The position numbers and the translations under genes are program-made. A stretch of 52,571 nucleotides of DNA from CAYXVU01 sp964468725 (GTDB taxonomy: Bacteria > Acidobacteriota > Blastocatellia > UBA7656): contig CAYXVU010000009.1 in assembly GCA_964468725.1 (NCBI GenBank), positions 1-52,571 on the forward strand, read 5' to 3'. The notes under the pieces are model-generated. The model did not search any database and was not told where the DNA came from. It saw only the letters and a program-made list of their open reading frames with translations. Shown here piece by piece: positions 33,197 to 42,400 of this stretch (position 1 is the first letter of the stretch; each line of letters starts with the position of its first letter).

Positions 33197-35386
33197 ATGC
33201 ACAAGTTTTCGCGTACTCTCAGGGCAGTCTGTGCCGTCGGTTGCCTGACGCTGTTGGGCGTCACGGCGTTGGCCAACGGCCCGCTCTTTTGGGAGATTTC
33301 CAGTCCAAGCGAGGTGCTCAAAGGCGATGCGCGCGGCGTCTCGATTGCCGAAAATGGCTCGATTATGCTTGCGCCTGCCTTCGCTCTCGTCTATGACTCG
33401 AAAGAGGCCTACATCTGGTCAAGCGCCAGTGATGGTGCAGGCAATCTCTACCTCGGCACCGGCCACGAAGGCCGCATCTTCAAAGTCGAGCCGAATGGCT
33501 CCGGCAAGCTGCTCTATGACAGCAACGAACTGGATGTTTACGCAATGGTGACCGATGCGGCAGGCAACCTCTATGCTGGCACATCGCCGGACGGAAAGAT
33601 TTATAAGATTACTGCCAGCGGCAATGCGACGGTCTTTTACGACCCGCCGGACAAATACATTTGGTCGCTGGCATTCGACGCAGCATCATCCATCCTCTAT
33701 GCGGGAACCGGCGACAAAGGCGTAATCTACAAAATTGACGCCAGCGGGAAAGCCGCCGTGCTAACCGATACGAACGAGAGCAATATCACGGCGCTAGCGC
33801 TTGATAAAAGCCGCAATCTGCTCGCCGGAACAGACCCGTCGGGGTTGGTACTGCGCGTCTCCGCCGATGGCAAAACCTTTGCTCTGCTCGACACGCCTTT
33901 GCAAGAGGTTCACGCGCTCACGGTCGCGGCGGATGGCTCACTCTTTGCGCTCGGCATCAGTCAAACCGCCGCCGCACAAAAATCTTCATCCCTTGGCGTC
34001 TCTTCGACGACCAGCATTTCAAGCGAAGGGGTGATTACGTTATCGAGCGATGCGCCCGACACGCCTCTCGTCGTGCAAGCCGATAGCGGCGGCACGACGG
34101 GTGCCGCAGGCAGTGCCGCTGACGGCGCAAAGAGCGCCATCTTTCACCTCTTAGTAGATGGCAGTCACGATGTGCGATGGACATCCAACGATACGGCTTT
34201 CTCCATGCACATACAGGCTGACGGCCAATTGTTAGTCGGAACTAGCAACAAAGGGCGCATCTATTCGGTTGCTGCCAATCGCGCACAGACACTGTTGCTG
34301 CAATCACCCGAAGACCAAACCTCGACGCTGATCGCAGCAGGCAATCAACTCTATGCCACGTCGAGCAATCTCGGACGCCTCTATCGCATCGGCCAGCAGA
34401 GCGTCAGCGAAGGCGTTTACACCTCTGCGGTGCGCGATACCAAGTTTGCAGGGCAATGGGGAGCGATCAACTGGCGCAGCGCGGGTACGGTTGAAATTCA
34501 AACCCGCACCGGCAACACCGAAAGCCCGGATTCGACTTGGAGCGAATGGTCGCCCGCCTATCGCAACTCCGCTGCCGAGCAGATCACCAGCCCGCGCGCC
34601 CGCTTCATTCAATGGCGCGCCACCTTGCGCGCGGGCGGCCAACGCGCAGCGAGATTGCAGGGGGTGACGCTCGCCTATCTGCCGCGCAATCAAGCGCCAG
34701 AGGTCGGCGCGTTGAGCGCCTTGCCGACCGGCGTCGCGCTGCAAGAGATGCCGCTAGTCGTTGACCCGGCGATTACGGCGTCGGGGCTTGACCCGCAGCT
34801 ATTCGGACTGGTCGCTTCCGTGCCGCCGCGCCGCTATTACCAGAAAGGGGCGCGCACGCTGACCTGGCAAGCGAGCGATGCCAATGGCGATAGCCTCGCT
34901 TATAAGCTCTTTTACCGCACGCTGGAAGAAGATCAATGGCATGTCTTAGCGGATAAGCTATCGCAAAACTACTACACGATGGACGCCAATCGGTTGCCGG
35001 ACGGCGAGTATCTGTTTCGTGTTGAGGCGAGCGACGCACCGAGCAATCCGGCTATCCTCGCGCTTGTAAAAACGACAGATACCGAAGTGGTCGAAATAGA
35101 CAACACGCCGCCGACGGTCAAGGCGGGCGAGCCAACCAGTGCCGGGCAAGCGGTCGAAATTCTTTTCGAAGTCACGGATGTGACCAGCCGCATCATCAAA
35201 GGCGAATACAGTGTGGATGGCGGCGATTGGCAATTGATCTATCCGGTTGATGGCATCGCCGACTCGGCTAAGGAGAGTTTCAAAGTGCGCGTCACGTTCG
35301 ATAAGACGGGGGCGCATGTGATTGCCTTTCGCTGCGCTGATAGCAATCTGAATTTCGGAACCAGCAAAGTGCAGGTGACGCGATAG
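33197..35386 (+). CDS. Secreted beta-propeller protein with Ig/Fn3-like C-terminus
   Basis: 729 residues, ATG 33197 behind AAAGGGAG. Signal peptide: TLRAVCAVGCLTLLGVTALA. Residues about 40-420 hold propeller blades of repeated wording: GNLYLGTGHEGRIFKVEPNG, GNLYAGTSPDGKIYKITASG, SILYAGTGDKGVIYKIDASG and LLAGTDPSGLVLRVSADG. Middle and C-terminal parts look like beta-sandwich modules (SDANGDSLAYKLFYR, TPPTVKAGEPTSAG, VTDVTSRIIKGEYSVDG). No catalytic motif. Likely a binding or structural protein outside the cytoplasm. Confidence 0.82.
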   Translation: MHKFSRTLRAVCAVGCLTLLGVTALANGPLFWEISSPSEVLKGDARGVSIAENGSIMLAPAFALVYDSKEAYIWSSASDGAGNLYLGTGHEGRIFKVEPNGSGKLLYDSNELDVYAMVTDAAGNLYAGTSPDGKIYKITASGNATVFYDPPDKYIWSLAFDAASSILYAGTGDKGVIYKIDASGKAAVLTDTNESNITALALDKSRNLLAGTDPSGLVLRVSADGKTFALLDTPLQEVHALTVAADGSLFALGISQTAAAQKSSSLGVSSTTSISSEGVITLSSDAPDTPLVVQADSGGTTGAAGSAADGAKSAIFHLLVDGSHDVRWTSNDTAFSMHIQADGQLLVGTSNKGRIYSVAANRAQTLLLQSPEDQTSTLIAAGNQLYATSSNLGRLYRIGQQSVSEGVYTSAVRDTKFAGQWGAINWRSAGTVEIQTRTGNTESPDSTWSEWSPAYRNSAAEQITSPRARFIQWRATLRAGGQRAARLQGVTLAYLPRNQAPEVGALSALPTGVALQEMPLVVDPAITASGLDPQLFGLVASVPPRRYYQKGARTLTWQASDANGDSLAYKLFYRTLEEDQWHVLADKLSQNYYTMDANRLPDGEYLFRVEASDAPSNPAILALVKTTDTEVVEIDNTPPTVKAGEPTSAGQAVEILFEVTDVTSRIIKGEYSVDGGDWQLIYPVDGIADSAKESFKVRVTFDKTGAHVIAFRCADSNLNFGTSKVQVTR

Positions 35387-35448
35387 GCATCAGCTTATTG
35401 GGCAGAGGGCAAAACCCTCGCCGCAACGCGCGCGAATAACAACACAGG

Positions 35449-35467
35449 CGCACGACCCAGTCGTGCG
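35449..35467. terminator. Hairpin between convergent genes
   Basis: CGCACGAC (35449-35456) and GTCGTGCG (35460-35467) with loop CCA, in the 117-base gap between the propeller gene and the DUF1835 gene. The minus-strand side is T-rich further down, so it may serve the DUF1835 transcript best. Confidence 0.5.
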
Positions 35468-35503
35468 TCTTCGTGTCGAATTGTGCAGTTCGCCATCTTT
35501 TGT

Positions 35504-36490
35504 TTATTGAATCAACCTTTGCCTCGGTTCGTCCCATCGCCAGTGCGCGTCGCTTTGCAGGTGCACGCCGCCGAGCCAGACATCAATTCCGTTGAGGGCA
35601 ATATAATCGGCGCGCCCTGCCAGAATTGCCGCGCCGGTCTCCGTTAATTCGAAGGTCGCCCGATGAAACTGCCCGGATTCGAGTGCCTGGGTAAGATCAT
35701 CAAAGCCGCTCACCCTGAGCAATGGCTGTTCGACCGCAATCATTCGCTTGAGCGCATTCCAAAATTGGTAGTCGCCAAGTCCATAGTGCGGATAACGGTC
35801 GGAAAAGGCCGGAAAGAGCGCGCGAAAGTCTTGGCAACCGGATTGAATGAGCTCGAGCGCGCCCCCTTCGGTTTCACCCAACCCGTTTCGCACAGACGGA
35901 AAGCGCCGTAGATGTAGGCGCAGAGCCGCTTGCAAAAAGGGCAGCGGTGACGTGTCGGTCGTCAGGAGAGTTTCAAGAGCTTGTGGGTTGGGTGACGTAT
36001 AGGCTGCCCAAGCTTGCGAGGCAAGGGCGAGTGGTTCGGCGGTCACCTCCCTACGCCTCTCGAAGAGGGACGCGAGTTGCTGCGGACTGAGTTGACCGAG
36101 TCCGCGAAAGTCGGTTACGCCGCGAAATTGATTGATACAGATGAGTTGTAGCCTCGTATTGTTGAGGTCTTGTCGGGCGAACCAAGCGAGCAAAAAGATC
36201 AGATTCGCCTGACAAAATAGGTCGTGTTCGAACCAGAGCACTACTTCGTCATGGGCGACGAAACTGGCTAGCTCAGTGAATTGCTGGCGCAAATCATCTT
36301 CACATCTTTGCAAAGGCTGTTCGTAGGCTTCGGCCAGATGGCGAGCGCGCACCGCAAGCCATTGATCGAGAGAAAGTCCGTGTGGGGTTGGCCCTGCTAT
36401 CAGTGCTTCGCGCCAAACCGAGTGCTGACCCTCAAGCCCCGACTCTTTCAGTAGGTTGGCGGTACTGTCGCCATTGTGAATGTGCAGCAT
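35504..36490 (-). CDS. DUF1835-domain protein of unknown function
   Basis: 328 residues from ATG 36490; the codon before it is GTG and could also be used, with GGAG at suitable distance for either. The N-terminus has the DUF1835 pattern: LHIHNGDSTANLLKESGLEG, then VWREALIAGPTPHGL and VVLWFEHDLFCQANLI. The C-terminus has a winged-helix-like end (FELTETGAAILAGRADYIAL). The family is widespread but has no assigned activity that I know. It follows plsC by 48 bases on the same strand. Confidence 0.8.
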   Translation of the reverse strand: MLHIHNGDSTANLLKESGLEGQHSVWREALIAGPTPHGLSLDQWLAVRARHLAEAYEQPLQRCEDDLRQQFTELASFVAHDEVVLWFEHDLFCQANLIFLLAWFARQDLNNTRLQLICINQFRGVTDFRGLGQLSPQQLASLFERRREVTAEPLALASQAWAAYTSPNPQALETLLTTDTSPLPFLQAALRLHLRRFPSVRNGLGETEGGALELIQSGCQDFRALFPAFSDRYPHYGLGDYQFWNALKRMIAVEQPLLRVSGFDDLTQALESGQFHRATFELTETGAAILAGRADYIALNGIDVWLGGVHLQSDAHWRWDEPRQRLIQ

Positions 36491-36538
36491 CACGCATTTC
36501 TCCGTAGGCGAACTCAGTTGCCTTGATCGGATTGCCTT

Positions 36539-37222
36539 TCACGCTTCGGATTCGAGCGTGCGGTAATCTTCTTCATCTTCCGGCAAACTCTCTGCATCGA
36601 GGGCGCTGGCGATGCTGGCGCGCGTGCGCTGCGCCAGCAGTCGGGCGCGGGCTTTGAGTTCGGCTTTGCTGATGTCATCCGGCGCGCGCTCGACGGCAAT
36701 CGGCGGATGATAGGTGACGAAGAGTTGTTTACTGAGTCGCGGCAGCACCTGTCCGACCGGCCAGATCGCATAAGCGCCGCGAATCGTCACCGGCACAATG
36801 GGGATGCCGTAGCGGAGCGCCAATCGAAATGCGCCGAGTCGAAAGGGTTCAAGTTTGCCGGTCTTAGCGCGCCCGCCTTCGGGAAAGATGACCAGCGCGC
36901 GATTGCCGGTGAGGACTTTGATGGCAGAGCGATGCGCCGAACGGTCTGCCGTCTCAACATTGAGGGGAAAGGCTCCGAAGGCGCGCATCAGCCAACCGAG
37001 TATGGGGATGTCGAAGGGCTTGTCCCAGGCCATGTAGTAAATACGGCGCTTGACGGGAATGGTAATCCAAATCGGGTCGGCAAAGGTGACATGGTTGGGC
37101 GCAATAATGCAGGCTCCACTGAGCGGTATGTTATCAATGCCGGTAAAGCGGATGCCAAAAAGGAGACGACAAAACCACCAGACGAAAGGCGTTAGGATTT
37201 TAATAACCAGACTCATAAGCAT
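36539..37222 (-). CDS. 1-acyl-glycerol-3-phosphate acyltransferase family (PlsC-like)
   Basis: 227 residues, ATG 37222 (a second ATG is two codons later). A hydrophobic N-terminal helix (VIKILTPFVWWFCRLLFGI) anchors it to the membrane. The HX4D motif is NHVTFADP, and the substrate-binding FPEG motif is VIFPEGGRAKTG. It adds an acyl chain to a lysophosphatidate-type acceptor in phospholipid synthesis. An acidic tail (SLPEDEEDYRTLESEA) is unusual in length but not in kind. Confidence 0.88.
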   Translation of the reverse strand: MLMSLVIKILTPFVWWFCRLLFGIRFTGIDNIPLSGACIIAPNHVTFADPIWITIPVKRRIYYMAWDKPFDIPILGWLMRAFGAFPLNVETADRSAHRSAIKVLTGNRALVIFPEGGRAKTGKLEPFRLGAFRLALRYGIPIVPVTIRGAYAIWPVGQVLPRLSKQLFVTYHPPIAVERAPDDISKAELKARARLLAQRTRASIASALDAESLPEDEEDYRTLESEA

Positions 37223-37445
37223 TCGGTTGCATCGCCATCGCCGAGCAGCCTCGTTTGAGGCTCATCGGAAGACTGAATTGCCGGTTGCGATTGGCTCAAG
37301 GCGCAAGGATTGTACCTGCTGGTTTGTCAGGCGCTCAAGTTTCGCAAGTTGCAAAGCAGACGCAGTTGACCGGCAAGTTTGGCACTTGCTGCAAAGCAAA
37401 TAAGGCTAACGACGGCTGCGGGTTCATGCTAGAGTAAGAAAAGTC

Positions 37446-37474
37446 GGAACATTCCGACGCGACTGGGTGTCTAA
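37446..37474 (+). promoter_or_regulatory. Candidate ECF (sigma-E type) promoter, probably autoregulatory
   Basis: GGAACAT (37446-37452), a 16-base spacer and GTCTAA (37469-37474), matching the GGAACTT / TCnAA pattern of ECF promoters, 123 bases before the ECF sigma gene. The -35 lies in an inverted repeat GTCGGAA-CA-TTCCGAC (37443-37458). The rest of 37223-37597 shows nothing certain. Confidence 0.55.
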
Positions 37475-37597
37475 CGAGAATGACAAGTGAGGTGATGGGT
37501 CACCGCGCGTTCCGCTTGAAGCACTAACGGCGCTCGGCTTTTCGCGAGAGCGAGCGGCGACCCAGTCCCAACCATGAGACGAAAAGGAGCGCTGTCC

Positions 37598-38248
37598 ATG
37601 TCCGCCCTAGATATGGCCGCACTGGATCAATCCACACTGGCGCAACTTGATCTGGAGATCAAGACAATCGAGCAGCGCCAAGAAGAGCGTCTCATCGGTC
37701 GTCTGTGCACTGGCGAATTAAGCGCCTTTGAAGAGATTGTTCGGCTATTTGAAAAGCCGGTCTATGCCCTGTGCCTGCGCCTATTGGGTGATGCCGAAGA
37801 CGCGCGTGATGCGGCTCAGGAGACATTTTTGAAAGTCTATCGCGGCATCGGCGGCTTTCGCGGCGAAGCGGGACTAAAGACTTGGATTTATCGCATCGCC
37901 ATCAATCAGGCGATGAATCAACAACGCTGGTGGCGGCGGCGACATCGTGACGAGACGATCTCGCTCGATCTCAGTCGCGGACCTTCAGAGATGACCTTGG
38001 GCGAGGTGCTAGCCGACGGGCGGGTGTCGCCCGAAGAGCAGGCCCTCGCTAACGAACGCGAACGCCATATTCTGCGCGCCCTCAGCGAACTCAAACCGGA
38101 GTATCGCATTGCCTTGGTGCTGCGCGAAATTGAAGAGCTGTCATACGAAGAGATCGCGGCTACATTAGCGGTCTCGATTGGCACTGTGAAATCACGAATC
38201 GCGCGCGGGCGCGAAGAGTTGCGCCGTCGCATGAAAGCGATTCTTTAA
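37598..38248 (+). CDS. ECF sigma factor (RpoE-like)
   Basis: 216 residues from ATG 37598, with AAGGAG 9 bases upstream; an in-frame ATG 24 bases earlier is less likely because it precedes the ribosome-binding site. Region 2: FEEIVRLFEKPVYALCLRLLGD, read in parts, with DARDAAQETFLKVYRGI and WIYRIAINQAMN. Region 4: LSELKPEYRIALVLREIEELSYEEIAATLAVSIGTVKSRIARGR (typical helix-turn-helix). The protein has only regions 2 and 4, as ECF factors do. It is followed by its probable anti-sigma factor 74 bases later, and an ECF-type promoter lies upstream, suggesting an envelope-stress-like autoregulated circuit. Confidence 0.93.
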   Translation: MSALDMAALDQSTLAQLDLEIKTIEQRQEERLIGRLCTGELSAFEEIVRLFEKPVYALCLRLLGDAEDARDAAQETFLKVYRGIGGFRGEAGLKTWIYRIAINQAMNQQRWWRRRHRDETISLDLSRGPSEMTLGEVLADGRVSPEEQALANERERHILRALSELKPEYRIALVLREIEELSYEEIAATLAVSIGTVKSRIARGREELRRRMKAIL

Positions 38249-38322
38249 GGTAAGAAAACGGGCGTGAAGCTGACCTTTGGGATAAGCGTCAGACCTCACC
38301 GCTCAGCGAGTGGACGGGAATT

Positions 38323-39084
38323 ATGAACTGTACGAACTTTGAATTAACCGCTTCTGCCTATCTGGATCGGCAACTCAACCCACAAGAAGAGGCCGAGTAT
38401 CGTCATCATCTATCTCATTGTTCTGCTTGTCGAGAGGTCGTTACGGAAACGCAAGCTGTCTCCTTCGGACTGCGTAATCTGCGACAACCGGAGACGCCGC
38501 GCGAACTGCACAGCTATATTCTCAATGCCGTTGAACGGCGTGCCACGGAGCGCTACGCTTTCCATAAAATTCTCTTCGACTGGTTGCTCCGACTCAATCC
38601 CCTGCCCGTATCCTATGGGGCAGGAGTGATCGCCTCTGCGGCGCTCTTTTTGGTGATGCTGTCGGGGTTCAAGCCGATTCCCATTCCGGCAGTTGGCACT
38701 ATCGAAGCGACCTTCGTATCGGCGATCTCCGGCTCGTATGTCGAATATGCCAGCTACAACGATGTGCCAGCGACGACCAATCAAGAGGCGAACAGCGAGA
38801 GATATTATCAACTGCCTCGCGTGCTCGATAATAGCTCGCTGGTCGGTTTCGGTAACACTGTACATCAAGATATTGGCACGCAACCGATGGCGGCGCTCAT
38901 TGAAGTGGAACCGGACGGCAGCGCTAAACTGGTGGACATGTTGAATGAGCCAAAGGATTCGGCGCTGATCGAACAATTTTGGTGGTCGCTTGGCGAACGC
39001 ACTTTCGAACCGGCGCGGGTGCACGGCCAACCGGTGACGACGAAGATTGTCTTTGTCTTTGAAAGAGTGGATGTCACCGGATAG
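38323..39084 (+). CDS. Membrane anti-sigma factor with zinc finger and TonB-like C-terminus
   Basis: 253 residues, ATG 38323. The N-terminal anti-sigma zinc finger (zf-HC2 type) shows C3 near the start, ASAYLDRQL and the HLSHCSACR zinc motif. A single membrane helix follows (YGAGVIASAALFLVMLSGF, about 105-125). The outer part ends with MAALIEVEPDGSAKLVDML and ERTFEPARVHGQPVTTKIVFVF, which resembles the TonB C-terminal fold (F.PA...G.PV...i.v.f). It should hold the ECF factor at the membrane until an envelope signal releases it. The TonB-like sensor half is not standard and may bind a periplasmic partner (inference). Confidence 0.85.
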   Translation: MNCTNFELTASAYLDRQLNPQEEAEYRHHLSHCSACREVVTETQAVSFGLRNLRQPETPRELHSYILNAVERRATERYAFHKILFDWLLRLNPLPVSYGAGVIASAALFLVMLSGFKPIPIPAVGTIEATFVSAISGSYVEYASYNDVPATTNQEANSERYYQLPRVLDNSSLVGFGNTVHQDIGTQPMAALIEVEPDGSAKLVDMLNEPKDSALIEQFWWSLGERTFEPARVHGQPVTTKIVFVFERVDVTG

Positions 39085-39099
39085 TTATCCCTTCACAGC

Positions 39100-39134
39100 G
39101 CAGGGTGAGGAGATCATCGTATCCCTCACCCTGC
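39100..39134 (+). terminator. Terminator after the anti-sigma gene
   Basis: GCAGGGTGAGG (39100-39110) and CCTCACCCTGC (39124-39134) form a perfect 11-bp stem with a 13-base loop, followed by a T- and C-rich run (CCTTTCGCTCCCTTTTCC). Confidence 0.75.
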
Positions 39135-39314
39135 ACCTTTCGCTCCCTTTTCCTTCCTAGCCCTCCGACCGCCTGCTCATAAGCAAACTTTGTTTGTTTG
39201 GTGATTTCTCTTTCTTCACCGGCTAAGCCCCTCAAACTGCCCGTCGGGCATCCACTGATATTTCAAGTCTGGCAACGAAGTGTACGTTTCGATTGAAATA
39301 AAGTGAAAAGATTG

Positions 39315-39427
39315 TTGACTCCACTGCTCCGTTTTTGATATTTTCGACACCTCTTTGAATGAAAACGGGTAGTCTGTAGAAACTTACAACTGCGTCCTTT
39401 ACCAAAGGGGCTTACCCAGCAAGCCCC
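39315..39427 (+). promoter_or_regulatory. Candidate promoter and hairpin upstream of the sigma-54 regulator
   Basis: TTGACT (39315-39320) with GATATT (39337-39342, 16-base spacer) or TATTTT (39339-39344, 18-base spacer) is a plausible sigma-70 promoter. A hairpin GGGGCTT (39407-39413) / AAGCCCC (39421-39427) lies in the leader. I see no -24/-12 element here, so the regulator itself is probably not sigma-54 dependent. Confidence 0.4.
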
Positions 39428-39499
39428 GGCAGTTGGCCTGCGATTCACATAGGCAGGGGTATCGTAGGTGCCATCACCGCTCAGCAAGAGGCTTAGAGA

Positions 39500-42400
39500 A
39501 TGGTTCAGCCATCGTTAGTCCGGCCAATCACCGAAGAAGAGAGAGCTGCTTTGTATCGCTGTCTGGAGGCGGCTGCCAATGCGGAGACGGCGCAGCGCGC
39601 CCGAATGATCTTACTGGGTGTGGCGGGCAAGACATTGGCAGAGGTGAGCGAAGAGCTCGGTTCACACCCTTCGAATGTGAAGAAGTGGATCGGCAAATTC
39701 AATGATGAAGGGCTAGCGGGCATCGCCGCCAAGAAGCGCGGCCCGCGCGGGGGGACGCGACCGACGTTTACGCCGGATCAGATCACTGCCATCATCGAGT
39801 TGTTCCGAAAGAGTCCGGCACATTTAGGCTATAGCTTCAAGTCGTGGTCGCCGCAAAAACTGGCGAATGCCGCAGTGGAATGCGGCATCGTCGAGGCCAT
39901 CAGTCATGTTACCGTCCGACAGATTCTCAAGCGAAGCGGAGCGGAATCTCAGGCCGCCACCAACGGCTATTTGGCGGGGCTGAAACGGAGCGAGGCCGCA
40001 ACGGTCGGCGCACCGCAACATCTGCACCTCGAATTTGGCAAAGCAGCGCTCCAGAAATCGAAGTATGAGACGGCGGTCGAGCATTTTTACGCGGCGCTGC
40101 AAACGCCTGCCGAGACGCCGGATGACGAGGCGCATCTGCGCGCCTATTTGAGCGAAGCGCTCGAAGAGTTGAGCCGCTACGAAGAAGCGCACAGCGTCAT
40201 CGCCAAATACGAAGACCCACACACCTTGCTGCCGCTTCCCTTGCAGACGCGAGCAAAAGTGAAGCTGCGAATTGGGTGGGTCAATAGCTGGCTGAGAAAT
40301 TATCCAAAAGCACTGGGTTTTTTGAATGAAGCTTTGCGGTTCTTTTCCGAGTTAAAGGATGGCATTGGGGTAAGTGAGACGGAATATGCCATTGGGCACA
40401 CTTATATTCGCATCAACGAGTTTGTCATTGCCAGAGACCACCTTCTTGCCGCCGTGCAGGCGCAAAAGACTCAACAGGATCGAGAATTACTCGCTCGTAT
40501 TCATGACCGATTGGGTGCGGTTGACTTCTATACAGGAGCCTTTACCTTATCCAAGGAGCGTTACCTGAAGGCCTTGGAACTGATTGAAGGCAGCTCAAAT
40601 GCCAACCTCTTAGGAGTCATCTTGCTCAATCTGGGCTCCGCCTGTATAGATACAGGCGATTTGGAAGAATCCGCAGATTGTTTACGCCGAGCCATTAGCT
40701 ATTTGGAGACGGGCGGCCATAAAGATCATCTGGCGTTGGCTTACAACAATTTGGGAGAGAGCTTAAACCGTGCCGGGTTGTGGGATGACGCCATCGAGAC
40801 TTTGAATAAGTCCCTGATTATTGCTGTGCGTTATGCCGAACCAACCTATCAAACAACTGCCTGTATCACGCTCGGCGAAATCCTCTGTTGTCGAGGGCAG
40901 TTTGAAGAGGCTCAAAAGTATTTGAAAAGAAGTCTGGATTTGCTTGATCGGGCTACCGAAAAGTGGTTACAGAGCGCGGCCTTACGAAATTTGGCCAAAG
41001 TGCTGTATGCAACGAATAAAATCGAAGCTGCCTTTGAGACCGTCCGACAAGCTATTGACATTTCGGTTTCCATCGGTGACCCGCAAGGGGTCGCATTGGC
41101 CCAAGTCGAGCTTTCGGAGTTTTATCTCAGACAGGGAAATTTTGACCAGGCAAAAGAATATATTGAGATGGCTCAAGGGCGTCTCAAGGAAGAATCATCG
41201 CTGGCACTTTCCGGCTTTGTGCAACGACTGACCGGGCAATTAGAGGCGTCTCGGGGTCGTTTTGCGGAGGCTCGGCAATACATCGCACAAAGTATTTCGA
41301 TATTCACGACGGCTTTGCTGCCGTTTGATGTGGCGATCAGCAAATATGAGATGGGCAGGCTACTCGTAAAAGCTGGAGATATCAGTACCGCCAGAGTCGT
41401 GCTCCAAGAGGCCTGCAATATCTTTGAGAAACTCGGCGCGAACCCGTTTATTGCCTCCACCCGTGACGTGTTGAACTCGTTGGAGAAGAGCGAGGCGCGA
41501 AAAAATCAAGAAGTTCGTGTGGATGCGCCAAGCGATATGTTGCTCATGCAGCGACTGCTGGAGGCTTCCACCTCTCGTGACTTGCTAGCACAGGAACTAG
41601 CCGCCATTGTCTACGACAATTGGCCGACTTCGGCTGTGATGGTATATCGCGCTGATGACAACGGTAGGGTTAGCTTATTAGCCCATCAAGGGCTCACCCG
41701 AACCGAAGCCGAAAATTTGTGTCGTCATATCGGGGCTTCGACCTTTGAGGAGCGTACCCGCTTAGCAGACGCTACCATCTTTGATCTCAGTGACGGGAGA
41801 TCAGCCTCAGTATCGCTGTTTCTTCAAAGCGCCAAGCCCCTCGATTTAGAGCGGCTCCGACCGTTTATTAAGCAAGCTGAATTAGGCTTTGAAGCCTGTT
41901 TACTGCGGCTTGCGACCAATAACGCAGCCGCTCCCAAACTGGAGCAACGGATTCAAACGGTCATGCCGGGATTTATCGTCGGCAGCACGCCGATGTTCGA
42001 TGTCGTCGAAAAGATTCATAAGATTCGAACCAGCGACGTGACCGTCCTCATCACCGGCGAATCGGGTACGGGAAAAGAACTGATCGCCAGAGCCATTCAC
42101 ATAAATTCGGCGAGAGCCAAATCCATCTTCTTGCCCTTTAACTGCACGGCGACTCCGAAAGACATCATTGACAGTCAGTTATTCGGCCATCGAAGAGGCG
42201 CATTTACGGGAGCGACGAGTAACTATCCGGGAATCATTCGCGCCGCCAACGGCGGCACCCTATTTCTGGATGAGATTGGCGACTTGTCGCTGGAAGTGCA
42301 GCCGAAATTGATGCGATTTTTACAAGAGGGCGAGATTCAACCGCTTGGTGAACCCCGCCCACAGCGCGTAGATGTGCGCGTGTTGGCGGCCACCAATACC

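Noticed and set aside
39500..39960. An IS630-type insertion sequence
   Set aside because: Only the helix-turn-helix head is present; the frame continues into TPR and AAA+ domains and no DDE catalytic part or terminal inverted repeats are seen.
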